A DNA stretch of 64,000 nt from Casimicrobium huifangae (GTDB lineage: Bacteria > Pseudomonadota > Gammaproteobacteria > Burkholderiales > Casimicrobiaceae): NCBI RefSeq assembly GCF_009746125.1, contig NZ_CP041352.1, forward strand, positions 3,642,436 through 3,706,435, given 5' to 3'. This document shows, one piece after another, positions 37,991-48,558 of this stretch. The translations under genes and the position numbers were made by a program. The notes below the pieces were generated by a model. It was not told where the DNA came from and made no database searches. It was given only the letters and a program-made list of their open reading frames with translations. How positions within the stretch are numbered: position 1 is the stretch's first letter; each line of letters starts with the position of its first letter.

Positions 37991-38977
37991 TCACGGCAGG
38001 ATCTTCTCGGCTTCCAGCGCGTCCTTCGGCTTCGCCTCGGGTTTGACCAGATTCTCGCGCGAGGTGCCGAGCCAGCGCACCAGCGGCGCCATCACCAGCA
38101 CTGACGAGTAGATACCGAAGCAGATACCGATGGTCAACGCCAGCGCGAAATAGTGCAGCGTCTCGCCACCGAAGAACAGCATCGCCAGCACCATGATCTG
38201 CGTCGAGCCGTGGGTGATGATGGTGCGGCTGATGGTGCTGGTGATCGCGTTGTCAATCACGTGATCAACGCTGGCCTTGCGCATCTTGCGGAAGTTTTCG
38301 CGCACCCGGTCTGCAATAACCACCGACTCGTTCACCGAGTAACCCAGGATCGCCAGCACACCGGCCAGCACTGGCAGGTTGAATTCCCAGCCGAAAATGG
38401 CGAACAGGCCGAGAATGATGATGATGTCGTGCAGGTTGGCGATGATGGCCGATACTGCGAAGCGCCATTCGAAGCGGATCGCCAGATACATCATGATGCC
38501 GGCAATCACCAGCACCAGCGCCAGCGCACCGCTTTCGAACAACTCCTTGCCCACCTGTGGGCCGACGAATTCAACCCGCTTGAGCTCAATCTTCTCGGCG
38601 CCGTCACCACACGCGGTTTTGGTGTCGGAGACCGGCCGCGCGCCGCACACTGCCTTGAACAGGTTCTCGCTCATCTGAGCGTTGGTGATGCCCTGCACCA
38701 GTGGCAGGCGCACCAGCACATCTTGCGGCGTGCCGAAGTTCTGCACTACCGCCTCACCGGTTTTCAGGCCTTCGATCGCCGCGCGCGCCTGCGCCATGTC
38801 CGCCGGTTTGGCGTAACGCAGCTCGGCCACGGTGCCGCCGGTGAAATCAATACCGTAGTGCAGGCCCTTGGTGAAAAGCGCGCCGACGGCGATGAGGAAG
38901 GTGATCAGCGAAATTGCGTTGAAGTACAACGCATATTTCATGAATGGCAGATCGCCCTTGATGCGGAAAAATTCCAT
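37991..38977 (-). CDS. secF: Protein translocase subunit SecF
   Basis: 328 residues, normal length. With SecD it uses the proton motive force to help pull exported proteins through SecYEG. The RND-type signature is seen as GIDFTGGTVAELRY near residue 42, the large periplasmic loop follows, then LAILGYSVNESVVIADRVRE and the C-terminal membrane helices. AGGAGA lies nine bases before the ATG. It sits 23 bases after secD in one operon. Confidence 0.96.
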   Translation of the reverse strand: MEFFRIKGDLPFMKYALYFNAISLITFLIAVGALFTKGLHYGIDFTGGTVAELRYAKPADMAQARAAIEGLKTGEAVVQNFGTPQDVLVRLPLVQGITNAQMSENLFKAVCGARPVSDTKTACGDGAEKIELKRVEFVGPQVGKELFESGALALVLVIAGIMMYLAIRFEWRFAVSAIIANLHDIIIILGLFAIFGWEFNLPVLAGVLAILGYSVNESVVIADRVRENFRKMRKASVDHVIDNAITSTISRTIITHGSTQIMVLAMLFFGGETLHYFALALTIGICFGIYSSVLVMAPLVRWLGTSRENLVKPEAKPKDALEAEKILP

Positions 38978-39000
38978 GACTGTCTCCTGTTTTTCCGCGC

Positions 39001-40935
39001 TTACTTGCTGTCCGCCGCAACCACGTCGGTCGCAGCATCAGGGGGGCTGGTGACCACCGAGTCCGGGCGCCAGACTGTACCGATGGAAATTTTCTCCAGC
39101 TTCTTCTTGGTGCCATAAACCAGATTGACGATCCCGCGCGAGAAGAACACGGCGGAGAACATCGAGGTCAGGATGCCGAGGCAATGCACCACCGCGAAGC
39201 CCTTGACCGGACCGGAGCCGAACATGAACAGCGCGAGGCCGGCGATCAGCGTGGTGATGTTGGAGTCAAGAATCGTGGCCCAGGCATGGTCGAAGCCAGC
39301 CGAGATTGCCTCCTGCGGTTTGAGGCCGCGACGCAGCTCCTCGCGGATGCGTTCGTTGATCAGCACGTTGGCGTCAATCGCCATACCAAGTGTCAGCGCG
39401 ATAGCGGCGATACCCGGCAAGGTCAGGGTTGCCTGCAGCATCGAGAGAATCGCGATCAGCAGCAGCAGGTTGACCGACAGCGCCAGCGTCGAGATCAGGC
39501 CCATCACCATGTAGTACACGCAGATGAATGCAGCCAGGGCGACAAAGCCCCACATCACCGAATTGAAACCTCGCTCGATGTTCTCGGCACCGAGGCTCGG
39601 GCCGACCGAGCGTTCCTCAATGATTTCCATCGGCGCTGCAATCGAGCCGGAACGAATCAAGAGCGCAATGTCGCTGGTCTCGCGCGTGGTCATGCGGCCG
39701 CTGATCTGGAAGTTGCTGCCCAGTTCGCCCTGGATGATCGGCGCCGTGATCACTTCCGGCTTGCCCTTTTCGATCAGCACGATCGCCATGCGGTTGCCGA
39801 TATTTTGGCCCGTGACATCGCGAAGCACCCGCGCGCCCTGACCATCAGTGCTGACGCGAACGATCGGCTGGTTGCTCTGGCCGTCAAATGCCGGCTCGGC
39901 ACCGTTGATGCGCTCGCCAGTAATCACGTACTGCTTCTTGACCAGAATCTGGCCGCCGTCGCGGTCGTTCATCAGCTCGGTGCCATAGGGAACATTGCCG
40001 TTCTGTGCGGCCTGCAGCGCAGCGCTGTTCTTGCTGTTGTCAGCCTCGACCATGCGCAGCTCGAGTGTGCCGGTGCGGCCGATCACGTCTTTCAGGCGGG
40101 CCGGGTCAGAGGCGCCCGGCACCTGAATGACGATGCGGTCAGCCCCTTGCCGCTGGATGATCGGCTCGGTCAGGCCCAGCGCGTTGATGCGGTTGCCCAG
40201 CACCTTCTGGTTCTGCTCGATGGCGGAGTCGGCCAGCTTCTTCTTGGCCTCTTCCTTGAGGGTGATGACGAGACGCAGGTCCTGCGCGGCGCCGTCTTCC
40301 TTGATCAGCAGATCCTTGTTGGAATCGCTGATTTCACGGGATGCCTTTTCACGCTGCGCCGGATCGCTGAACTTGACGGCGATGGTCTCGCCGCTCTTGT
40401 CGACGCCACCGTACTGGATCTTCTTCTCGCGCATCAGGCTGCGGATATCCGACGCGTTGCGGTCGGCGGCGCGGTCGAGCGCGCCCTTCATATCCACCTG
40501 CATCAGGAAGTGCACACCGCCGCGCAGATCAAGGCCCAGCGCCATCGGTTTGGCGTTCAGGTTCTGCATCCAGTGCGGGGTGGTCGATTCGCTGGTCAGC
40601 GCGATGATGTAGTTGCCGGTACCGTCGGCGACGCCATTGTTCAGGTCTTTCAGCAGCAGCTCTTTGGCCTTCACCTGGCTGTCGCTGTCCCCTTTGGCAA
40701 AACGAACATGCACGCCATTGGCCGGATCGAGCTCGGATGAGGCAATGGCGACACCGGCAGTCTTGAGCGTCTTTTCAACCCGCTCAAGCAGTGCGGCGTC
40801 GAGGCGCACTGCGGTCTTGTTGGTGGAAACCTGAACCGCCGGCACTTGCGGAAAGATGTTGGGAACGGTGTAGAAGAACCCGATCACAACCGCGACGATC
40901 ATGATGAGGTATTTCCACAGGGGATAGCGATTCAT
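39001..40935 (-). CDS. secD: Protein translocase subunit SecD
   Basis: 644 residues. Marks: N-terminal membrane helix, GLDLRGGVHFLMQVDMKGAL, the periplasmic P1 domain to about residue 450, IPGASD-type segment (VIQVPGASDPARLKDVIGRT), and the C-terminal RND helices with ANVLINERIREELRRG. Forms the SecDF-YajC complex with its neighbours. Confidence 0.96.
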   Translation of the reverse strand: MNRYPLWKYLIMIVAVVIGFFYTVPNIFPQVPAVQVSTNKTAVRLDAALLERVEKTLKTAGVAIASSELDPANGVHVRFAKGDSDSQVKAKELLLKDLNNGVADGTGNYIIALTSESTTPHWMQNLNAKPMALGLDLRGGVHFLMQVDMKGALDRAADRNASDIRSLMREKKIQYGGVDKSGETIAVKFSDPAQREKASREISDSNKDLLIKEDGAAQDLRLVITLKEEAKKKLADSAIEQNQKVLGNRINALGLTEPIIQRQGADRIVIQVPGASDPARLKDVIGRTGTLELRMVEADNSKNSAALQAAQNGNVPYGTELMNDRDGGQILVKKQYVITGERINGAEPAFDGQSNQPIVRVSTDGQGARVLRDVTGQNIGNRMAIVLIEKGKPEVITAPIIQGELGSNFQISGRMTTRETSDIALLIRSGSIAAPMEIIEERSVGPSLGAENIERGFNSVMWGFVALAAFICVYYMVMGLISTLALSVNLLLLIAILSMLQATLTLPGIAAIALTLGMAIDANVLINERIREELRRGLKPQEAISAGFDHAWATILDSNITTLIAGLALFMFGSGPVKGFAVVHCLGILTSMFSAVFFSRGIVNLVYGTKKKLEKISIGTVWRPDSVVTSPPDAATDVVAADSK

Positions 40936-41048
40936 GGGCTGATCCTGGGGCTAGGGCGAAGTGTTGGGTGTACGTTGGGACGCCGGCTGACATCCCAACC
41001 CCTGCAGACGGCGGCAGCGGCGCAAGCGCGCGGGCTGCCAGCGCAGGG

Positions 41049-41369
41049 TCAGATCTGTTTGATGGAGCCTTTGGGCAGAAGTGCCGTGACCGCGTTGCGC
41101 TGGAAGCTGATCTCGGTAGTGCCGTTCACCTGCAGGGTGACGTAGTTTTCGTCAAGCTTGACCACTTTACCCACCACGCCGCCGGCGGTGACGACTTCGT
41201 CGCCCTTCTGCAGCGCTTCCATCATCGCCTTTTGTTCCTTGGCGCGCTTCTGCTGCGGACGGATGAGCAGGAAATAAAAGACAACGAAGATACCGATCAT
41301 CGGCAGCAGCGAGAGAAATTCGTTACCGGCTGTGCCGCCGGCTGCCTGCGCGTAAGCAGTGCCAATCAT
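41049..41369 (-). CDS. yajC: Sec translocase accessory subunit YajC
   Basis: 106 residues: one N-terminal membrane helix (FLSLLPMIGIFVVFYFLLI), the RPQQKRAKEQKAM segment and a small cytoplasmic beta domain (GDEVVTAGGVVGKVVKLDEN). It precedes secD in the standard order. Its usual upstream neighbour tgt is 2.9 kb away because two unrelated genes lie between. Confidence 0.95.
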   Translation of the reverse strand: MIGTAYAQAAGGTAGNEFLSLLPMIGIFVVFYFLLIRPQQKRAKEQKAMMEALQKGDEVVTAGGVVGKVVKLDENYVTLQVNGTTEISFQRNAVTALLPKGSIKQI

Positions 41370-41505
41370 GGGGAAACCCTCGATAAATCAAAAAGTTAAC
41401 TGCATATTGTAGCCGTCGCAGACAAGCTTTCTGATCGCCTTGATGCAGGCGTCTTTTCTTTGCAACCCTGATTCAACAAGGGCTCCAGCTTCATTTCTTT
41501 TTAAG

Positions 41506-41571
41506 TCGACTATTCATTAAAAGCGCGCTTTAGCCCCGTTCAAACAAGCTTCTTGGAGAAAAGCTGCTACC
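41506..41571 (+). repeat. Dispersed ~68-bp intergenic repeat, copy D
   Basis: AAGTCGAC at the left, TTTAGCCCCGTTC and AAGCTTCTT in the middle and GAGAAAAGCTGCTACC at the right. Orientation and order of boxes as at 3118. Lies between the prpD-like gene and yajC. Confidence 0.5.
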
Positions 41572-41580
41572 GCACTCGCG

Positions 41581-42963
41581 CTACGCGGGAACGGACCGCT
41601 GCGCCAGCGCCCGCAGATTCGCCGACTTGCCCACTGACCATGCCTGCGCCATCAGCTCATGAACGGCAGCCGCACCCAGTACCGGCTCGGCCAGCGCTGT
41701 GAATTTGCGCTCCAGGTCGGCGTCGCTCAACGGCCGCTGCAGCGAGCCAATTGCGTGTTCAACATGCACTTCGCGGCGCTCGCCGTTTCGCAGCACAGCG
41801 GTGGCGCGGACTTCCGCCTCGTCAATCGCCGGGTCCACCGTCGCCACCACCTTGCGCCGTGCAGCAACGACGTCGGCGCGAGTCACCACCTCATCAGCAA
41901 ACTCCGCCTCGCCTGCCCGCCCGAACAGCAAACCGGCCGCGCAGCCGTGGTAGACGCTGAACTTGGCTTCCAGGCCGTCCTTCGGTTCCTTCTTGCCGGT
42001 CAGCTCAAGCACCAGCGAATGCACGGCAATTTCAATGCGCTCGACGTCGTCGGCCTGTACGCCCGCCGCCCGCAGTTGCGCGCAGGCATCAATCGCCGGA
42101 TGAATCACGATGCCGCAGGCGAACGGCTTGTAGGTGTTGAACGAGATTTCGAAGCGCGAACCCAATTCATCCGTGACTTCGTTCCAATCGCACTTGGTCG
42201 ACGCCACCTGCATCAGGCCGCGTGGCGCCTCCAGCGCGCGCTTGCTGGCCGTAAAGCCTTCGCGTGCGAGCAAGGCAGCGAGCAGCCCGGCACGGGCGGC
42301 CGCGCCGGGGTGAAACGGCTTGGTCATGGTGCCAAACTGTTCACGCAGCCCGACCGGGGTTGACGCCGCGATGCCCAGCGCCATCTGCGTGCGGTCAGCG
42401 TCGAGCCCCAGCATGCGCGCACAACCCGCCGCCGCGCCAAGCATGCCGGTGGAGCCGGTGATGTGCCAGCCACGGTCGTAGTGATCGGGATACATCGCAT
42501 TGCCGACGCGGCAGGCGACATCGATGCCGAGCACCAGCGAATCAATCAGTGCACGGCCCGAAGCCCCTGTCACCTCGGCCAGCGCCAGCAGGGCGGATGC
42601 CACCGGGCCCGCCGGGTGGATGATGGTCTTCAGGTGGGTGTCGTCAAAATCAAAGGTGTGCGAAGTGATGCCGTTCACCAGCGCGGCGCCCGCCATGTCG
42701 AGCCGTTCCTTGCGGCCGAGCACCGTCGCCTGCGGTGCCGGCTGCATAACGGCAAGCGCACGTAGCGCGGCATCTGCCGCCTCGTGTTTGGCCGCGCCGA
42801 TGCCGCAGCCCAGCCAGTTGAAAAAGGTGCGGTGCGCTTCGTGATCGACTGCGGCACTCCAGCCGCCCGCAGCGCCGGACGGATGATTCGCGACGAACTC
42901 CGCCAGCGTGCGAGTGACGGGAGGCGGATTGTGGTCGGCGTGGACTTGAGTATTGCGGGCCAT
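41581..42963 (-). CDS. MmgE/PrpD family protein
   Basis: 460 residues from ATG 42963. MmgE/PrpD proteins include 2-methylcitrate dehydratase and cis-aconitate decarboxylase-like enzymes. Seen: FNWLGCGIGAAKHEAADAAL, NGITSHTFDFDDTHLKTIIH (conserved His/Asp region), TGSTGMLGAAAGCARMLGL and KPFACGIVIHPAIDA. Without the 2-methylcitrate pathway genes nearby, the substrate is open. A longer frame to 43050 is only a translation of REP-like DNA. Paired with a Bug-family receptor gene, a common Burkholderiales arrangement. Confidence 0.88.
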   Translation of the reverse strand: MARNTQVHADHNPPPVTRTLAEFVANHPSGAAGGWSAAVDHEAHRTFFNWLGCGIGAAKHEAADAALRALAVMQPAPQATVLGRKERLDMAGAALVNGITSHTFDFDDTHLKTIIHPAGPVASALLALAEVTGASGRALIDSLVLGIDVACRVGNAMYPDHYDRGWHITGSTGMLGAAAGCARMLGLDADRTQMALGIAASTPVGLREQFGTMTKPFHPGAAARAGLLAALLAREGFTASKRALEAPRGLMQVASTKCDWNEVTDELGSRFEISFNTYKPFACGIVIHPAIDACAQLRAAGVQADDVERIEIAVHSLVLELTGKKEPKDGLEAKFSVYHGCAAGLLFGRAGEAEFADEVVTRADVVAARRKVVATVDPAIDEAEVRATAVLRNGERREVHVEHAIGSLQRPLSDADLERKFTALAEPVLGAAAVHELMAQAWSVGKSANLRALAQRSVPA

Positions 42964-43002
42964 GATTTTTTTGGCTGTAGGTAGATGACATGCACTTGCC
43001 AC

Positions 43003-43125
43003 TCCCTCTCCCCTTGTGGGAGAGGGTCCGGGGAGAGGGGGTACGTGCAATGGAGAGCCGCGTCAGTTGTTTCCGCGACCATCCCCCTCTCCCCCAACCC
43101 TCCCCCACCAAGGGGGAAGGAGCAA
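43003..43125. repeat. REP-like inverted sequences between prpD-like and tctC-like genes
   Basis: Two imperfect palindromes rich in CCCTCTCCC / GGGAGAGGG (about 43005-43040 and 43083-43122), the common proteobacterial type. A further copy lies at about 62983-63014. They could stabilise or terminate the transcript between the two genes. Confidence 0.6.
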
Positions 43126-43139
43126 ACCGGAGGAACTGG

Positions 43140-44114
43140 TTAAGTGCCTATTTCAATATTGCGCTCACGCACCAGCTTGGTCCAGCGCGCAACCTCAGCC
43201 GCAATGAATGCCGAAAACTCGGCGCTGCTCATCGGCATCGGCTCCAGTGCCTCGCCCGACAGTCGCTCGCGCAGCTCCGGCAACGCGATAGCGCGGTTGA
43301 TCTCTTCGTTGAGCCTGCTTACCACGGCGAGCGGCATTTTGGCCGGTCCGACAATGCCATACCACTGCACTGCCGTGAATCCGGAAAAGCCCAATTCCTC
43401 AAAGGTGGGCACCTCAGGCAAGACTGCGTGACGCTTGTTGCCGGTGACCGCGAGCGGACGCAGTTTGCCGCTCTTGATGTGTTGCAACGCTGCCGCGAGC
43501 CCAGGCATCATGAATTGCGTCTGCCCGCCCAGCACGTCGGTGATCGCAGGTGCGATGCCGCGATACGGCGCGTGTGTCGCCTGAATGTCCACGGCCAGCT
43601 TGAACTGCTCCACCAGCAGGTGCGTCAGCGAACCTTGCCCGGCACTGCCGAAGCTCAGTGGCGACCTCTTCGCCAGCGCCACCAGCTCCTTCACTGACGC
43701 CGCAGGCACACCACTGCCCACCACCAACACGTTCGGCGTACCGGCCACCATCGCAATGGCAGTGAAATCCTTCACCGCATCGTAGGGGATATTGCGCATC
43801 GCCGGGTTGGTGCCGTGGGTGGCAACGTAGCCGAGCATCAGCGTATAGCCGTCGGCGGGCGCCCGCATGGTCGCTTGCGCCGCGATCACGCCACCGCCGC
43901 CGCTCATGTTGTCGACGATGAAGGGTTGACCGAGCGCCTTCTGCAACCGCTCGGCGACCGTACGCGCGACCAGATCAACGCCACCGCCCGGCGCAACCGG
44001 CGCGATGATCTTCACGGTGCGGCTGGGGTAAGGGGCTGTCTGGGCATGGCCTGCGCCGGCAATGGCCGCGACAGCCGCAGCCAGCGTCGCGCGCGAAAAA
44101 CTTCTACGGTCCAT
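43140..44114 (-). CDS. Bug/TctC family periplasmic solute-binding protein
   Basis: 324 residues with a signal peptide ending GHAQTA. Family marks: YPSRTVKIIAPVAPGGGVD with DLVAR, GQPFIVDNMSGGGGVIAAQ, ADGYTLMLGYVATHG and YRGIAPAITDVLGGQTQFM. These receptors bind carboxylates and may feed a tripartite tricarboxylate transporter or act alone as sensors; no tctAB genes are present here. Upstream of the MmgE/PrpD gene on the same strand, so the ligand is probably that enzyme's substrate (inference). Confidence 0.92.
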   Translation of the reverse strand: MDRRSFSRATLAAAVAAIAGAGHAQTAPYPSRTVKIIAPVAPGGGVDLVARTVAERLQKALGQPFIVDNMSGGGGVIAAQATMRAPADGYTLMLGYVATHGTNPAMRNIPYDAVKDFTAIAMVAGTPNVLVVGSGVPAASVKELVALAKRSPLSFGSAGQGSLTHLLVEQFKLAVDIQATHAPYRGIAPAITDVLGGQTQFMMPGLAAALQHIKSGKLRPLAVTGNKRHAVLPEVPTFEELGFSGFTAVQWYGIVGPAKMPLAVVSRLNEEINRAIALPELRERLSGEALEPMPMSSAEFSAFIAAEVARWTKLVRERNIEIGT

Positions 44115-44148
44115 CGCTTACCCTCACAAATCGATGATCGCCGGCGGA

Positions 44149-44170
44149 TTGTGGGAGCGGCTCCGCCGCG
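44149..44170 (+). repeat. REP-like 22-bp sequence, copy 1
   Basis: TTGTGGGAGCGGCTCCGCCGCG, identical to 45349-45370. The palindromic GCGGCTCCGCCGC core is the common gammaproteobacterial/betaproteobacterial REP type. The two copies bracket tgt in the same orientation. Confidence 0.7.
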
Positions 44171-44227
44171 CCCCGCCGGGGCGGTTCAAATCTGGTCGCG
44201 GCACCACCACTCACGGCATGGCAGCGC

Positions 44228-45373
<1,146 letters not shown>

Positions 45374-45413
45374 TCAGTGAAACAGTGGGCATTCGAGTCA
45401 CGGTAGAGCCCCT

Positions 45414-46493
45414 CTACAGGGAAGAGCGGGCGAGCAGCATGGCATCGCCATAACTGAAGAACCGGTATCGCTGCGCAATCGCATGGGCATATAGCGCCCG
45501 AATGTGCTCATAGCCCGAAAACGCGGAGACAAGCATGAGCAAGGTTGATTTCGGCAGATGGAAATTGGTCAGCAAGAGGTCGACGACCTGAAACTGATAG
45601 CCCGGCGTAATGAAGATATCGGTCTCACCCTCATGCGCACGCAGCTCCCCGCAGGCGCGCACCGCTCCCTCCAGCGTGCGCACGCTGGTGGTGCCTACGG
45701 CGACGACGCGACCATTGCGCGCCCGGCAGGCATTGATCGCGTCCACCGTCTGCTGTGACAGCACATAGCGCTCGCGGTGCATGCGGTGCTCGACGATGTT
45801 CTCGCTCTTGACCGGCAGGAAGGTACCCGCGCCAACATGCAGCGTGACATGCGTCATTGCAATATCGCGCTCGCGGCAGGCGGCCAGCGTGGCTTCATCA
45901 AAGTGCAGCCCCGCCGTTGGCGCGGCGACGGCGCCCTCGCTTCTCGCATAGACCGTCTGATAACGCTCGGTGTCGCCCTCACCTGCTGCGCGCTGCATGT
46001 AGGGTGGCAGTGGCAGTTCGCCGGCCTCGCGCATCAAGGTTTCAAAGTTGGCGTTGCCATCGAGCAGTTGCACAACAAAAAACCGGTCGTCGCGGCCCGT
46101 CACTTCAGCGGGCACTGGCGAGTCTGCACGACCGACAATGGTCAAGCGCGTGCCTGGCTTCGGCGCGTGACTGGCGCGCAGTTGCGTCAGCGCGAGCGTC
46201 GGCGAAAGCAGGCGTTCGACCAGGATCTCGACCGCGCCACCACTCGCCTTCGCAGCACGCAGCCGCGCATTGAGCACCCGCGTGTCGTTGAACACCAGCA
46301 GATCGCCCGGCGCGAGCAACGAGGGCAAATCACGAAAACTGCGATCAATGGGCGCGTCGCCACGACCATCGAGCAGACGGCTGGCCGAGCGTTCGGGCAG
46401 CGGAAACTGCGCAATCAGCTCGGGCGGCAGCGCGTAATCAAAATCTGAAAGGGAGAAGTGCCGTGACTCCGGCGGTAACGTAGGTGGGGGCAC
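45414..46493 (-). CDS. queA: S-adenosylmethionine:tRNA ribosyltransferase-isomerase
   Basis: Makes epoxyqueuosine in tRNA from preQ1. 359 residues. Marks: [66 protein letters not shown] and [19 protein letters not shown]. The start is GTG 46493; no earlier or later in-frame start fits better. First gene of the queA-tgt block. Confidence 0.95.
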   Translation of the reverse strand: MPPPTLPPESRHFSLSDFDYALPPELIAQFPLPERSASRLLDGRGDAPIDRSFRDLPSLLAPGDLLVFNDTRVLNARLRAAKASGGAVEILVERLLSPTLALTQLRASHAPKPGTRLTIVGRADSPVPAEVTGRDDRFFVVQLLDGNANFETLMREAGELPLPPYMQRAAGEGDTERYQTVYARSEGAVAAPTAGLHFDEATLAACRERDIAMTHVTLHVGAGTFLPVKSENIVEHRMHRERYVLSQQTVDAINACRARNGRVVAVGTTSVRTLEGAVRACGELRAHEGETDIFITPGYQFQVVDLLLTNFHLPKSTLLMLVSAFSGYEHIRALYAHAIAQRYRFFSYGDAMLLARSSL

Positions 46494-46498
46494 TTGAC

Positions 46499-46522
46499 AG
46501 GCGCTCCATGATCGAAGCGCCT
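46499..46522 (-). promoter_or_regulatory. Leader hairpin over the queA ribosome site
   Basis: On the minus strand AGGCGCT and AGCGCCT pair, and the second arm contains GGAG, the only Shine-Dalgarno-like word, which ends 11 bases before the GTG start. The hairpin could mask the ribosome site. A TAAAAT box lies just upstream. Confidence 0.4.
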
Positions 46523-46576
46523 GATTTTATGGGTGACGGCCGACTGACGCGCCCACCATCACGTCGGCGGCACAGA

Positions 46577-47500
46577 TTACTTCTTCGCCGGCTCGGTGCT
46601 GACGGTCTTGACTGGCCCCACCTGAACGGTGCCGGTATCGGCCTTTTCGTTGACGGCTTTCAGCGCCGATGTCTCGACAAAGCGCTGCATGTGCGATGCC
46701 AGTTGCTCCGGGGTGAACTGCGCGGCAACGTCCAGTGCGGTCGATTCCTTGTCGACGATCTTGCGGAAGTCGTAGCGCGATTCGCTCTTGATGACCTTGA
46801 GCGTTTTGGCGTCGAGCGTCGTCACCTGCACATAGAAGTACGGTGCCACAAAGCGACGCGAACGCACCTGTTCACGCGCGGTGTCTTCCACCACATCATC
46901 GACAAAATCGCCGCTCTTGTCCATCTCTTCACCGAGCGGCTGCACGTAAACACCGATGCCGGTCAGCTTGCCGCCGATGCCCTGGCGCCCGCTCATCAGC
47001 CACTTCGGCACCACCACGATGATCTGGTCCCAGTCCTTGCGGGCAGGATTGGCTTCCAGCACGCCCAGCACATGCTTCATGGTGAGTGCCTCACGGTCCT
47101 GCGGCAGCGCCGCCTGGATCTCGGGCACCCCCTTCACCGCCAGCAGCACGCGCTCGGCGCCTGGGTAGTCGAGCTCGACCGCGCGATCCAGACCGCGCAG
47201 CACGGCGTAGTTCAACGAGTGATCCGGCACCTTGAGGGTCTGCCGCGTATGGTTGTCAATGAAGTTGGAGCCGACCGATTCCTTCTGCCGCACATATTGA
47301 AACTGGTCGCCAACTGCGGCCACCAGGGCGAAGACGCGGGGCGCCGTCGCCGGGGTGGTCACCGGTGCAGCTGCTGTCGCAGTCGCAGGCGGCGCTGCGA
47401 CTGTCTGCGCCACAGTGATGCCGGGCAACGAGATTGCGGCGGCCGCGAGCAGAGCGCTGGACAGTATTCGGGCGACGAAAGGCGAGCGGTGTTTCGACAT
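46577..47500 (-). CDS. Exported protein of unknown function
   Basis: 307 residues from ATG 47500 (AGGAG ten bases upstream). A signal peptide ends near TVAQTVAA, followed by a short Ala/Thr/Pro linker and a soluble domain with segments VGDQFQYVRQKESVGSNF, GLDRAVELDYPGAERVLLAV and IIVVVPKWLMSGRQGIGGKL. No catalytic motif recognised. Neither neighbour explains it. Confidence 0.75.
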   Translation of the reverse strand: MSKHRSPFVARILSSALLAAAAISLPGITVAQTVAAPPATATAAAPVTTPATAPRVFALVAAVGDQFQYVRQKESVGSNFIDNHTRQTLKVPDHSLNYAVLRGLDRAVELDYPGAERVLLAVKGVPEIQAALPQDREALTMKHVLGVLEANPARKDWDQIIVVVPKWLMSGRQGIGGKLTGIGVYVQPLGEEMDKSGDFVDDVVEDTAREQVRSRRFVAPYFYVQVTTLDAKTLKVIKSESRYDFRKIVDKESTALDVAAQFTPEQLASHMQRFVETSALKAVNEKADTGTVQVGPVKTVSTEPAKK

Positions 47501-47702
47501 GAAGGATTCTCCTGACTGCACGTTCGAGCATGGAACGTGGCGATAGTTTCCCCATCCATCATCAACGCATCAGCAGACGTGCGACGAAATGCCCGAATTG
47601 GGGCGCGAGTCACCGCGGAGCCAGTGTCGCCAGAAGCAGGACACTTGCTGCGATCGGACAAATTAGTTACATTTAATAATCAATTAAGGAGGAGGCTTGT
47701 CC

Positions 47703-48479
47703 ATGAGCAGCTCGGCAAGTGAGGTAGCGGTCGAAATTCGCGACACGATTGCGGTGGTGCGACTGATGCGCCCGGCCAAGCGTAACGCGCTGAGCGACGC
47801 GCTGATGGCCGAGATCGACGCCGCGTTCGCAGCGCTGCCCAAGTCGGTCGGATGCGCCGTGCTCACCGGCAGTGGCGACCACTTCAGCGCCGGCCTCGAC
47901 CTCTCGGAGATCCGCGAGCGCGACGCCGTGGAGGGGCTGCACCACTCCCGGAGCTGGCACCGCATTCTCGGCAACCTGGAGTTCGGGCGTATTCCTGTCG
48001 TCGCAGCACTGCACGGTGCGGTGGTAGGCGGCGGACTGGAGCTGGCGTCGAGCTGCCACATCCGCGTGGCGGACGATACCGCCTTTTTCGCGCTGCCGGA
48101 AGGCTCGCGCGGCATCTTCGTCGGTGGCGGCGGCTCGGTGCGCATCCCGAAGTTGATTGGCGCCCACCGCATGCTCGACATGATGCTCACCGGTCGTGTG
48201 TACAAGGCCGCCGAGGCGGTACCGTTGGGCTTTGCGCAGTATCACGTGCCTGCCGGCCAGGCGCTCGACAAAGCGATCGCGCTCGCTGAACGCATCGCCA
48301 CCAACGCGCCGATGACCAACTACTCGCTGATGCACGCGCTGCCGCGCATCGCCGAACAGCCAGCCGACCACGGCTACCTGACCGAAGGCCTGATTTCGGC
48401 CATTGCGCAAAGTGCACCGGAGGCAAAGGCGCGGGTACGCGAGTTTCTCGAAGGTCGCGGGCCGAAGGTCAAGGCCTGA
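47703..48479 (+). CDS. Crotonase/enoyl-CoA hydratase family enzyme
   Basis: 258 residues; ATG 47703 is preceded by AAGGAGGAGG. Crotonase marks: LSDALMAEIDAAF, the oxyanion-hole segments DHFSAGLDLSE and HGAVVGGGLELAS, and FALPEGSRGIFVGGGGSVRI with the catalytic Glu region. Given the downstream ligand, MarR regulator and amidohydrolase, it probably hydrates a hydroxycinnamoyl-CoA, either as a hydratase in a beta-oxidation-like route or as a hydratase-lyase making the aldehyde. First gene of the cluster; the leader is unusually AT-rich (TTACATTTAATAATCAATTA), a likely regulator site. Confidence 0.88.
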   Translation: MSSSASEVAVEIRDTIAVVRLMRPAKRNALSDALMAEIDAAFAALPKSVGCAVLTGSGDHFSAGLDLSEIRERDAVEGLHHSRSWHRILGNLEFGRIPVVAALHGAVVGGGLELASSCHIRVADDTAFFALPEGSRGIFVGGGGSVRIPKLIGAHRMLDMMLTGRVYKAAEAVPLGFAQYHVPAGQALDKAIALAERIATNAPMTNYSLMHALPRIAEQPADHGYLTEGLISAIAQSAPEAKARVREFLEGRGPKVKA

Positions 48480-48558
48480 GTTCAGTCAACAGCTCACCGA
48501 CATATCGCGCCGGGACTGAGAGGACAGGCCGGCGCATCGCAGAACCCAAGGAGGAAAC

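Noticed and set aside
39184-40740. 518-codon plus-strand frame opposite secD
   Set aside because: Shadow of secD, which has all family motifs.
42964-43050. Longer start of the MmgE/PrpD protein
   Set aside because: The extra residues (PLPGPSPTRGEG type) are a translation of REP-like DNA.
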